Positions 16,600 to 23,985 of a stretch of 39,158 nt of DNA are shown here, piece after piece (within the stretch, counting starts at the first letter, position 1; each line of letters begins with the position of its first letter). The stretch lies in the NCBI GenBank assembly GCA_019246625.1, contig JAFAQB010000189.1:1-39158 (forward strand), given 5' to 3'. A model generated the notes under the pieces. The model was not told where the DNA came from. It worked only from the letters and a program-made list of their open reading frames with translations, and made no database searches. The position numbers and the translations under genes are program-made. This DNA comes from Nitrososphaeraceae archaeon. Lineage in GTDB: Archaea; Thermoproteota; Nitrososphaeria; Nitrososphaerales; Nitrososphaeraceae.

Positions 16600-17061
16600 A
16601 TGTACAAAAAAACAATTTTGTCCACGACTTTAGGATTTTTCATTATGCAATTTTTGTTCCCATATATTCAAGGACAATCGCAAATACACAATTATAGAAC
16701 TATTATAATATTTACTGGTCCAATTCGATTGAGTGTTGGACAGAGCTATTGGACAAGACTTCATATTCCTCAGAACGCTACAAGCGCATATTTGAAAGGC
16801 TATGTTAGCTCATCTGGAAGCATAGTTAATACTGTGACTCTGAAATTATATGAGGCAGAAAAATGTCCACCTCCTGACTTAAAAGGTTATATAGACTTTA
16901 ATAAATGCAGTCCACCTCTGTTATCAGGCGACTATTTGCAAGCAGAACAAATTCTAAAATATATTAGTCATGCTGGGAACTTTTATCTGGTTTTTAAAAA
17001 TAATTCTCCACTATTTGACAAGACTATATCTGGAAATCTCCGAATAGAATACTTGGGATAA
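16600..17061 (+). CDS. Secreted beta-rich protein of unknown function
   Basis: The 153-residue product has a signal peptide: MYKKT, a hydrophobic core to about residue 22, then IQGQSQ as the likely cleavage region. The mature part is rich in Tyr, Ser and beta-branched residues. Its order resembles a jelly-roll or C2-like beta-sandwich: SVGQSYWTRLHIP, YLKGYVSSSG, TVTLKLYEAEKC, then GNFYLVFKNNSP and GNLRIEYLG. Segments such as FYLVFKNN and a preceding 'tail' are typical of domains that decorate exported or surface proteins. Two cysteines near 88 and 103 (KCPPPD and NKCSPP) could form a disulfide. It is probably anchored or free outside the cell. Family not recognised. Confidence 0.7.
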   Translation: MYKKTILSTTLGFFIMQFLFPYIQGQSQIHNYRTIIIFTGPIRLSVGQSYWTRLHIPQNATSAYLKGYVSSSGSIVNTVTLKLYEAEKCPPPDLKGYIDFNKCSPPLLSGDYLQAEQILKYISHAGNFYLVFKNNSPLFDKTISGNLRIEYLG

Positions 17062-17231
17062 ATAACGATTATAAAGAGGTGGTCTGGCACGCAATGATTT
17101 ATTGTTTCTTTTATGAGTGTTAAAACAGAATTCTGTCTTACACCTTAGACAGCAGATCTGCACGACCTTACTCTATATAGAAAATAAAAACATGATATAA
17201 AATAAAAATATGAAACAATACATTATTTATG

Positions 17232-17393
17232 ATGATGGTAAGTTGGAGCTATATTGTTATCTGTAATAATTGTGGGTACATATCTAATGAAAAGTTATCA
17301 AAGGAAATGGCAAAGAAACTTTCATTAACGCACTTGAATAGAGACCGCAACTGTACTCGTGGGCATATTAAATTGATGAAAGTAAGAACATAA
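17232..17393 (+). CDS. Small zinc-ribbon-like protein, 53 residues
   Basis: ATG at 17232, TAA at 17391-17393. The product has CNNCG at residues 11-15 and NCTRGHIKL at 40-48, so C11, C14, C41 and H45 could bind one zinc ion. A helix (EKLSKEMAKKLSLTHL) lies between the pairs. AT-rich DNA with a TATA-like GATATAAAATA at about 17194-17204 lies roughly 33 bases upstream. The composition is much more protein-like than the hydrophobic minus-strand frame that overlaps it (17325-17621). Function unknown; protein or nucleic-acid binding is the usual role of such modules. Confidence 0.5.
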   Translation: MMVSWSYIVICNNCGYISNEKLSKEMAKKLSLTHLNRDRNCTRGHIKLMKVRT

Positions 17394-17814
17394 ACAAGTC
17401 ATACTTATGTCGAGAACTGTCATAAGACTATATGGTGTAAGAGCCAAAGCCACCTTGCTGATGATGACGAGCAGGATAAAAATCACAATACAATAGATCA
17501 AAACCAAACCTAGATGCGAGTGATTGGATGGGAATGATGATGATCTGAAGGATAGGAGAAAAAGAAGGGGTGGCCATATCTCAAAGGCGGCTTCAATAGA
17601 GTCTTGACATTGTTGCCTCAAGGAATAAAACTGTGTTTTTAAGCTCTAGTTTGCAAGATAAATCCCTCAGAATTTAGATTCAGCCTGGATAGACCAAAAG
17701 AATATTTGCATGACGCTCGTCTGCCCAAAAAGTCTATGGGAATTAAATCTTTGGTTTATGCTTATATAGCCCAGGTTGAAGAGCAGGCACTCTAGATTAT
17801 TTAATGATAAATAC
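17394..17814. other. Intergenic region without a supported gene
   Basis: A 98-codon minus frame (17325-17621) has one hydrophobic stretch but overlaps a better-supported small gene and has an unnatural composition. A short + frame near 17410-17497 is equally weak. A stretch with CTATATAGAAAA at 17172-17183 belongs to the preceding gap. I see nothing else. Confidence 0.4.
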
Positions 17815-18168
17815 TTATTCTCTTATTCCTTCAAGATTTGAAACAACCTGCCATAGCATTGTTCTAATGTGCGACTTCATTGCCTTGTCTTGCGTCATTC
17901 TATCTAACATGCTAATGGCATTTGCTGCCCTCACAGATAGGCTAAACTTTTGATCGTCAGCGTTTAATATATCGAGTAATTCATTTATCCTGCTTTTTAT
18001 AATCTTGTTAATTTCACGAAAGTGGTTCTGATTAATATTTTCAAGTGTCATTATTGCGGATGCTAAATTATCCTGGTTACTCTTGTGTTGTAATAAATCC
18101 TTTTCTTTCTTTGTTCTTCTCCTTCTTGGTGTTTCAGCAGCATAAGATCTTTTTTCATTATCTGCCAT
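17815..18168 (-). CDS. Basic helical protein of unknown function, 117 residues
   Basis: Intact with ATG start. Residues 1-30 are basic and disordered (PRRRRTKKEKD). Residues 35-117 are predicted to be almost all helix, with regular heptad-like spacing (LENINQNHFREINKIIKSR, AANAISMLDRMTQDKAM), so a coiled coil or helical bundle is likely. No cysteine, signal peptide or membrane span. The basic tail might touch nucleic acid. It is followed (in transcription sense preceded) by another small soluble protein at 18416-18751 about 250 bases away. Family not recognised. Confidence 0.6.
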   Translation of the reverse strand: MADNEKRSYAAETPRRRRTKKEKDLLQHKSNQDNLASAIMTLENINQNHFREINKIIKSRINELLDILNADDQKFSLSVRAANAISMLDRMTQDKAMKSHIRTMLWQVVSNLEGIRE

Positions 18169-18415
18169 TGTGACTTTTATTACTTTATGGTTATTGAATA
18201 TATCAATTATGTGAATCTATCAATACTATATATACAATAGTTGTAGCATTCAAGGCCAAACAGGTTTTTACGAGTGTGATATTAAGCTCTAGCAGACAGG
18301 CGTTGGAGAGGTAGAAAGGGAGCGCAAAAAATGGAAAAAGTATAGTAGTATTCTATAACATTGTTATTGTCGGTAGACAGGCAAGTTAGATGTTTATATC
18401 ATATAACACTGGAGA

Positions 18416-18751
18416 TCAATCGTTTTTTTCCACCAATCCAGCAGCTATTTCTATATCATATGCGCTATTATATCTAACTCCATCTTCTAGGTTGTTTTGG
18501 ACAGCTTCGAATACGTCGTTAATCCTATTTCCCATCGCCGGAGATTTTCTATTTATATGATTTTTTATATCGTCTTTAGTTGCTGGGAACTGTAAACCCT
18601 CAAGTAGGTTTGCCATTTTTGATGCTGTCTTTGTGTTGGTTGCCTCATTGCTAGGTGGCTCCCCTGTAAGGTCTCCTGCTCTTTCTAATGCTGAACTTAT
18701 TCCTGATTCATTACTGTCAGTGTAGTTTCGATCGTCTGGTGTATGGGACAT
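18416..18751 (-). CDS. DUF2795-like small protein
   Basis: The 111-residue protein has an acidic, Ser/Thr/Asn-rich N-terminal tail of about 45 residues and a compact C-terminal part. The segment LLEGLQFPATKDDIKNHINR and the following INDVFEAVQNN resemble the DUF2795 pattern, in which a leucine helix, FPA(T/S) and a second helix recur. Members are small, soluble and of unknown function. The N-terminal tail (TPDDRNYTDSNESG) is probably disordered. It lies alone with its own upstream spacer. The domain assignment is by resemblance of one block, hence moderate. Confidence 0.6.
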   Translation of the reverse strand: MSHTPDDRNYTDSNESGISSALERAGDLTGEPPSNEATNTKTASKMANLLEGLQFPATKDDIKNHINRKSPAMGNRINDVFEAVQNNLEDGVRYNSAYDIEIAAGLVEKND

Positions 18752-19019
18752 GTTTTATTTTCACCTATCGTGATCTATAATGGTTCGAATTTGTGATAAG
18801 CATTACAGTATAAGATTCTAGATCTCTCGTAGAAATGTAGATCGTATATACTTTATAGTGGATTTGTTATCATATGAGCACTTCATAGAATTGACTGCAT
18901 TAGTTCGAGGTATTCAATGTTCTTGTAAACAAAAATTTGGAAGCCAAGGAATATTGGCTCTGCTGCTTGTTAATGCCATTGAGATGGCTCGGCACGATCA
19001 ACAAATCATCTATCACTCA

Positions 19020-19382
19020 TTATGTTTCCATATCTTTATTTGATATTTTCATCTCTAGGGTAATCTTATCCCCTTCCTTTATACCAAGTTCTTCGTATTC
19101 ACAAGTATTCATCTTAAATATGGTAGATTCTAAAGGATTATTCCGACCACTACCAAATGCTCCCTCAATAGCATCGGATATCTTCTTTGGCAAATTCTTC
19201 AAATCCTCTAAGGAGGTAATAGGTATGGCTGCCATTCCAAAGGGTTTTTCTGGGAATCCCTGTTGTCTTCGAGAAGAGGTAAAGTTTCGCTTAGGATCCG
19301 TCAATACAAGATATAGATACGGACCACCCTCTTGGGGCGTCTCAATTTTTGAAACAATAAACTCCTTCTTCACAATATACAT
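19020..19382 (-). CDS. Hypothetical protein, 120 residues
   Basis: Intact with ATG start and no signal peptide. Order of elements: a beta-rich start (YIVKKEFIVSKIETP, PYLYLVLTDP), a basic loop (KRNFTSSRRQQG), a helix (SLEDLKNLPKKISDAIEG), then FKMNTCEYEELGIKEGDKIT and a strand LEMKIS. The last block resembles the SpoVT/AbrB-like or DUF-type 'LGIKEGDKI' turn seen in many archaeal small proteins, where a short hydrophobic strand follows. That could mean a swapped-hairpin DNA-binding fold, but one motif is thin evidence. A decayed small gene lies just upstream on the same strand. Confidence 0.6.
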   Translation of the reverse strand: MYIVKKEFIVSKIETPQEGGPYLYLVLTDPKRNFTSSRRQQGFPEKPFGMAAIPITSLEDLKNLPKKISDAIEGAFGSGRNNPLESTIFKMNTCEYEELGIKEGDKITLEMKISNKDMET

Positions 19383-19410
19383 TGTTATAATTACACAAAT
19401 ATAGACCTAA

Positions 19411-19531
19411 TTATTCAGATGTGACTTTTTCCCATCCTAAAGTTAATGCCGTTGAGAACCCATAAGTCTGTGTTTTGATTGGTGATGGTAAAAATTTAGT
19501 AAACTGATGGCAATATCTGTTCTATAACCAT
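19411..19531 (-). pseudogene. Small gene with a one-base insertion
   Basis: An ATG at 19531 gives MVIEQILPSVY and a TAA. One base over, the frame reads TKFLPSPIKTQTYGFSTALT, then LGWEKVTSE, and ends at a TAA at 19411-19413. The span is 121 bases, one more than a whole number of codons, so removing one base near 19498-19502 gives a 39-residue peptide. It lies between the cyclase and the 120-residue gene, all on the minus strand. Short and joined by eye. Confidence 0.4.
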
Positions 19532-19743
19532 AGGATCGAGCAAATAGCACGATTGTCTACCACTCCTTTCCTACCCAAATGATGAGAACGAATATAATTT
19601 TAGAAAAAGACGACTATTAATTTTTTAAATAGTATCAGATATTGTATGTTGGCTTGGACAGAAGAGAAGAGCTTTAAAGATTATTATGTTGTTGTACCGT
19701 CCCAAATTATAGATATTGTACGCTAAACCTAATGATGATCTCG

Positions 19744-20565
19744 TTATATTATCTCTTGTTTATCTTCGATTTTATTTAAACTTCCATACAGGCGGTAGAT
19801 GCCACCTGTGTTGTTACTGAAGTAATCCCAAACCTCTGGGCTTATTTTCAGAGGTATAAATGTATGCTTTTGCTTGTCATCCAATAAATCAAATACCAAT
19901 TGACCTATTACAATCTGGTCTGGTCTTGCAAATGCAGTCATTTTAGCTGTTATATTTATTGTATATCCTAGAATGTCAAAATGTGGATCTTTCAAAACGA
20001 CCTTTCCGTCTAGTGTATGAGTATCCCACCCAAACTGAACTACTGCATTTTCGCCGACATCTATCCCAATTCTTACACTTAGTTCAGGATAGTCGTACTG
20101 GTTTAGAATAGGATTTATTCCAAGGCAAATCACTTTGATCATAGAACATGCGCACTGGATAGCGTTCATACAACGTAGATACAAGTTATCTGGCGATGAT
20201 AAATCTACTACAAAAAATGCTAAAATTGCATCACCAATATACTTGAGAGTATATCCTCCATATGCTGATATAATCATAGACATTTCTTGAGTAAATGACT
20301 GAATTATTGTTGCAAGTCTGCTTACAGGAAGCGTCATAGATAGTTTGGTGGAATCGACAAGATCGACATATAGAATTACAAAAGTCATCTTAGACTCTGC
20401 ATATTCCTTCAGAGCATTTTGTGTCTCTTCCATTGATATATCAAAATCAGACTTTACCTTCAAGGCTTTCCAAGTACTTGATTGGGCATGTTGTATAGCA
20501 TAGTCGATATTAACAAATTTGTCTAGGTGTGATCTACTTATTAGAGGAAGATCTTTCACGGACAT
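19744..20565 (-). CDS. Class III nucleotidyl cyclase domain protein
   Basis: The 273-residue protein has a helical N-terminal part (1-58) and a class III adenylate/guanylate cyclase domain (about 60-260). Both metal-binding aspartates are present: D68 in LYVDLVDSTKLS and D112 in YIGDAILAFF. K108 precedes the second motif in the position that reads adenine in adenylate cyclases, and D197 occupies the partner position, which favours ATP. In FDILGYTINITAKM the transition-state Asn is N204, but the usual Arg is Lys208. No membrane span or sensory domain is visible, so it is likely soluble and dimeric. Signalling by cAMP is plausible; a degenerate or regulatory role is possible because of Lys208. 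Confidence 0.85.
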   Translation of the reverse strand: MSVKDLPLISRSHLDKFVNIDYAIQHAQSSTWKALKVKSDFDISMEETQNALKEYAESKMTFVILYVDLVDSTKLSMTLPVSRLATIIQSFTQEMSMIISAYGGYTLKYIGDAILAFFVVDLSSPDNLYLRCMNAIQCACSMIKVICLGINPILNQYDYPELSVRIGIDVGENAVVQFGWDTHTLDGKVVLKDPHFDILGYTINITAKMTAFARPDQIVIGQLVFDLLDDKQKHTFIPLKISPEVWDYFSNNTGGIYRLYGSLNKIEDKQEII

Positions 20566-20737
20566 CGTTGACAGGATCCTAAATAAGTTTGTTGCATTAC
20601 TTTGTAAGGCTGTTTAATCATGTCATCAGTCTTAGTGGCGAGTGTTTTGGATATGTGGCTAAAAAGATATTTAATTTTGAAATTGTATGATGCGAGAATC
20701 TAACAAAAAAAGAAAGAATAAAAAAATGTCAAATAGG

Positions 20738-21211
20738 TTACTTTTTTTCCTCTTGTGCTTCTTTTATGGATTCTATTATCTTTGAATTTATATCGTCAGT
20801 GTTCAAATTTTCTTTCAGATAATCAGTAAAGTCTCCAGGAGTAACTATACCAAGAGGTCTGTTTACATCCTCATCTTCTACAACAAGTAAATGTCTTACC
20901 TTGTTCTGTATCATTATGTCTGCAGCTACTTCAACTGATGATATAGCATCAATAGTAACTAATGGAGAAGATGTTATCTCTTGTACTGCAGTATGTTTAC
21001 TGCTCGCATCATTAACACATACCTTTCTTACCAAGTCTCGTTCGGTCACTATTCCTAGGGGTTTGCTATTGTTATTGTTATCAATTACTAGTAATGAGCT
21101 CACATTCTTATCTCTCATCTTCTTTGCTGCTTCTTGTGCTGAACTTGATGTTACAATAGTTTCAAGCTTTTTAGTCATTATTTCTCCTACTGATTTTGTT
21201 GTTGTCGTCAT
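20738..21211 (-). CDS. Double CBS-domain protein
   Basis: The 157-residue protein consists of two CBS domains (about residues 10-65 and 75-135), which pair into a Bateman module that binds adenine nucleotides such as AMP, ATP or S-adenosylmethionine. The repeats share the pattern V.(D/N)....A...M....V..LLV(I/V)(D/E)....(P)LGIVT.(R/G)D(L/F). The first contains a short Asn run (DNNNNSKPLG), placed in the turn between two strands. No catalytic domain is fused, so it is a stand-alone energy sensor that may control a partner protein. It lies upstream of the cyclase on the same strand with a 170-base spacer. Confidence 0.9.
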   Translation of the reverse strand: MTTTTKSVGEIMTKKLETIVTSSSAQEAAKKMRDKNVSSLLVIDNNNNSKPLGIVTERDLVRKVCVNDASSKHTAVQEITSSPLVTIDAISSVEVAADIMIQNKVRHLLVVEDEDVNRPLGIVTPGDFTDYLKENLNTDDINSKIIESIKEAQEEKK

Positions 21212-21321
21212 ATAATGATGCGTACTACTTGATACAAGATATTAACTTACGTGCAGATTGAATCACAAACACCATAAAAAGTAGAGTATAGAAGCTTTAA
21301 CAAATTAAAAGTTATATGCGA

Positions 21322-21527
21322 CTACGATGTGGAGGCAGTCCTAACAAATTTGTAGCCTGATGTCTCTAATCTAATTTTTATTTTTTCTTTTGTTATAAGG
21401 AATGGATCAAAATCCACTACTACACTGTGTCTGTAATATAATCGACCTTGGAGTTGTACTTGTCAGAAAAAAGAATTTGATGTATAGCTTCAAAATGTTA
21501 AGATGAGCTGCAATAATATCCCGGTCA
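21322..21527 (-). pseudogene. Broken heavy-metal-associated (HMA) domain protein
   Basis: The frame ending at a TAG (21322-21324) reads YRHSVVVDFDPFLITKEKI, then KIRLETSGYKFVRTASTS. This matches the second half of an HMA domain: a strand, the DP(S)xIT turn, a helix, then a final GYKF strand. The neighbouring frame upstream gives FSDKYNSKVDYITDTV, the preceding strand, so a one-base shift near 21427 separates them. A third frame holds AAHLNILKLYIK, where the first helix should be. The metal-binding CxxC cannot be seen. The gene would have been a small copper or zinc chaperone next to the 93-residue gene. Confidence 0.45.
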
Positions 21528-21809
21528 TTATCCACTAGCTGGAGTCTCATCGTCAAATACGTATCCCAAAAACTTGCTGATGTTGTTGGTAACGTCATAG
21601 TATGTTCTATTGCGATCCGCCTTCCCTTTTTGTATAAGAAATAACGCGCCGCTACCATGCTGGAATAGCAGGCCCTGTTTCCTGAGCGAGTTTAACTTTT
21701 CAGCAACTTCTCTTACAGTCTTCGTAAGCTTCCTGCCATCTGGCATAGATAAGTTGATGGATATATTCTCCTCATTTGTCTCTTCTATTATCTTTTTAAA
21801 ATCCATCAT
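21528..21809 (-). CDS. Small hypothetical protein, 93 residues
   Basis: Intact with ATG start. The sequence alternates helix and strand: an acidic start (DFKKIIEETNEENISIN), a strand with PDGRKLTKTVREVAEKLN, a basic turn, then FQHGSGALFLIQKG and NRTYYDVTNNISKFLGYVF, ending with acidic DDETPASG. No signal peptide, membrane span or metal site. The order resembles a small alpha/beta domain such as a winged-helix or ACT-like fold, but I cannot assign it. An 83-codon frame overlapping it (21407-21658) is a shadow. A broken HMA gene follows directly, possibly from the same transcript. Confidence 0.65.
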   Translation of the reverse strand: MMDFKKIIEETNEENISINLSMPDGRKLTKTVREVAEKLNSLRKQGLLFQHGSGALFLIQKGKADRNRTYYDVTNNISKFLGYVFDDETPASG

Positions 21810-22024
21810 GCATAGTTATTATAATCTGAGGTAGTTTGATATTTAAAGATCAAGCCTTAGCTTTAAAGATAATTGTGGGGAACAGGATGATTTGAAATTA
21901 CTGATTTTAAACTAAGAGGAATGGCTCATACAAGCTAAAATGTTAAGAATGTGAGCCAGACACGCTTGTTTTTGTTGCTGTTATTGCAATTGTTGCAGGA
22001 GTTACAGTTGAAAGTAGCATACCA

Positions 22025-22120
22025 TTATTTTGTATTTTGTGTATTTTGTTTCTCTATCTCCCTTACAAGTCTTCTCAATAGAGCATGTGCATTTTTATAG
22101 CTCTGCAGATTGGCCTTCAT
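22025..22120 (-). CDS. Possible 31-residue helical peptide
   Basis: ATG at 22120, TAA at 22025-22027. The peptide is one amphipathic helix (QSYKNAHALLRRLVREIEKQ) with an NTQNTK tail. A GGAGG stretch lies about 26 bases upstream, too far for ordinary ribosome binding. No strong TATA box is placed at -26. Listed as a candidate only. Confidence 0.25.
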   Translation of the reverse strand: MKANLQSYKNAHALLRRLVREIEKQNTQNTK

Positions 22121-22326
22121 AATATCAATTCAGACTTTGAAATTAACCTCCTTCGATCAGAGGTTGTTTCTGCCACACTTTTACAAAAAGATAACACCTA
22201 CTCTTACTACTACTAACAAATTTAGTCCATTGTTAATATTTTAGATTGTTTTGAATTGGTGTTGGTATATATCCTTTTTATTTTGATAATAGAAAGAATA
22301 TAATTAATCTACTACACAAAGGTATG

Positions 22327-22533
22327 TTAGCTGGTATTTGATCTATTCACTTTTTCTGATGAATTCCAGCTCCAGATTGACTGTCTTGGAGAGGAATCCG
22401 TCATCTCTTGCCAGCATTTCACGCAATAGTTGCCGCAATCATTCCATATCTCTACTTCAGCATTTTTACATTTGCTGCAAATACATATTGACTTTGACTT
22501 TAACTTTGAGTCTGATTTGCCTACGCCTTCCAT
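22327..22533 (-). CDS. Small zinc-finger-like protein, 68 residues
   Basis: Intact with ATG start. After a Lys/Ser-rich N-terminus there are six cysteines: C17, C19 and C22 (CICSKC), and C33, C37 and C40 (CGNYCVKC). Four of them, for example C19/C22 and C37/C40, can form a treble-clef-type or ribbon zinc site, with 14 residues between the pairs. The C-terminal 28 residues are polar (Ser/Arg/Asn-rich) and probably disordered. No enzyme motif. Likely a nucleic-acid or protein-binding accessory. It lies alone between the 93-residue gene and the PAC2 gene. Confidence 0.6.
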   Translation of the reverse strand: MEGVGKSDSKLKSKSICICSKCKNAEVEIWNDCGNYCVKCWQEMTDSSPRQSIWSWNSSEKVNRSNTS

Positions 22534-22860
22534 TACTATCTGGTACTATCAAAGAGGAACTTTTGTTATTTATATTGTGCTACCATCTTATCAAATCTAA
22601 TGTGACCTTTTTTTCTATCTTTCTTACCTAAGATAGTAGATTAAGTAGAAACAATAAATCAATAAAAATCCAACTAAATCACTTCAAAAATTAAGTTAGC
22701 TCTCCCGTATCAGCCTAAAATTATATTGTCTGTTTATGCGGTCTTTTAAATTGCCTAGAAGATCTCTCCCTTTTAAACATTTATGTGAAGTTAAGTGTAT
22801 GCTATTAATCTGAATGTCATTTATTGTTATCTAATAGTGGATCTGCCAACAAGAATATCA
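22534..22860. other. Intergenic region, nothing supported
   Basis: AT-rich with stops in all frames every few codons. A 61-codon + frame at 22795-22980 is antisense to the PAC2 gene and is rejected. I see no repeat or hairpin worth listing. Confidence 0.5.
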
Positions 22861-23859
22861 TTATCCGTACATTACATCTTCTGCTCTTGGATTTTGTCCT
22901 TGTTGCACTTCAGCCGAAGGCTGTCGTTGCTGTTGCTGCTCAACGAACGACTGAATCATCTTTTCCATTCTCTTCTTTAGACTTGCTCCTTGCCTCCTAA
23001 GTTGCAGCGTGTCTATTTTCAAGCTCTCTTTGTCAGTTGTTTTGCCAAGTGTTTCTATTAGAACGGCTGCTCCCTCTGGGTCGGGAATTCCTCGGGGCGC
23101 AGGTATAATTAAAGCTTTAGAAGCAATGCCATTTGATAAACAGGACGATAATATTCCTCCAGCTATTCCACCTATAAAGGCCGTAGTTGAATAAACGCTG
23201 CCACCAGTATTCTGAGCACCTTGTCCACCTTCTTCTTCTTCTTCTTCTGTAGCTGCTTTGTCTGCCAAGCTATTTTTATTATTATTATCATTTTTATTAT
23301 TATTACTATCGTCGATAAGACTTGAGTCATCTGCTTGTCTGCCATCGCTTGAGAGAACAATTGGAGTTCTTTTTGGATCCGGCAAACCTTCTATAGCAAT
23401 GCCATCCAATACCATAACTTCTCTGACATTGTTATGGAGGGCCCATTTCATAACTGTATCTAAAACTGAATGCATACCCTGAATTATTATGGGAGCTTCA
23501 CACACAAGGACGCAAACATCGCCTTCCTGGTTTGAATATAATCGAAATGGATGTCTTAATTTTCCTTCAGAATAAATCACGCCTGGCACTATGAACTCAG
23601 ATTCAACACATGCTATTTGGTTCATGTGAAGCTTGTTGATAATATAGCTAGTGCTTATCGATCCTACTAAACCTGCTCCCGGAAAGCCAGCAATAAGGGT
23701 GGGATAATTTAATTTTTTCTTTCCCTGGATAACTCTTGATATTGGTTTAACTCGAGTCCGCCCTTCTGCAGTACCATTGTCTATGTCAATATGAGCGACA
23801 TGTGATTTTTCTTTTTTTGTTAATTGTAATCTTTTTGATTTATGATCGTTCTTTGCCAA
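22861..23859 (-). CDS. PAC2-family proteasome assembly chaperone with HbYX-like C-terminus
   Basis: The 332-residue protein is of the PAC2/PbaB family. The core starts near residue 50, after a basic tail, with PTLIAGFPGAGLVGSISTSY (53-72), the glycine-rich loop of the family. Later conserved blocks are EFIVPGVIYSEGKLRHPFR, VVCEAPI, MKWALHNNVREVMVLDG and STTAFIGGIAGGILSSC. Archaeal PAC2 proteins help assemble or cap the 20S proteasome. Residues about 176-221 are a low-complexity insert (Asn/Asp then six Glu and Gly). The C-terminal extension is Gln-rich and ends Met-Tyr-Gly, matching the hydrophobic-Tyr-any motif by which proteasome activators dock into the alpha ring. The proteasome genes are not in the window. 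Confidence 0.9.
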   Translation of the reverse strand: MAKNDHKSKRLQLTKKEKSHVAHIDIDNGTAEGRTRVKPISRVIQGKKKLNYPTLIAGFPGAGLVGSISTSYIINKLHMNQIACVESEFIVPGVIYSEGKLRHPFRLYSNQEGDVCVLVCEAPIIIQGMHSVLDTVMKWALHNNVREVMVLDGIAIEGLPDPKRTPIVLSSDGRQADDSSLIDDSNNNKNDNNNKNSLADKAATEEEEEEGGQGAQNTGGSVYSTTAFIGGIAGGILSSCLSNGIASKALIIPAPRGIPDPEGAAVLIETLGKTTDKESLKIDTLQLRRQGASLKKRMEKMIQSFVEQQQQRQPSAEVQQGQNPRAEDVMYG

Positions 23860-23985
23860 TATTGCATTCTATTGTCAGGTAATACACATAAAGATTGCCA
23901 CAAATCTTTATGGTTTGACTGTTGTCACAGAGTAGGCATTTCGGTGGGACATAAAACTGTACAATATTATTCTAGATCTTGTTAT

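Noticed and set aside
17325-17621. 98-codon minus frame with one hydrophobic segment.
   Set aside because: Overlaps a better-supported zinc-ribbon frame and lacks a start context.
18858-19043. 61-codon + frame with GTG start.
   Set aside because: Overlaps the minus-strand gene and no promoter is visible; a minus frame over it reads somewhat protein-like too, so the region is undecided.
21407-21658. 83-codon minus frame.
   Set aside because: Shadow of the 93-residue gene and the HMA remnant.
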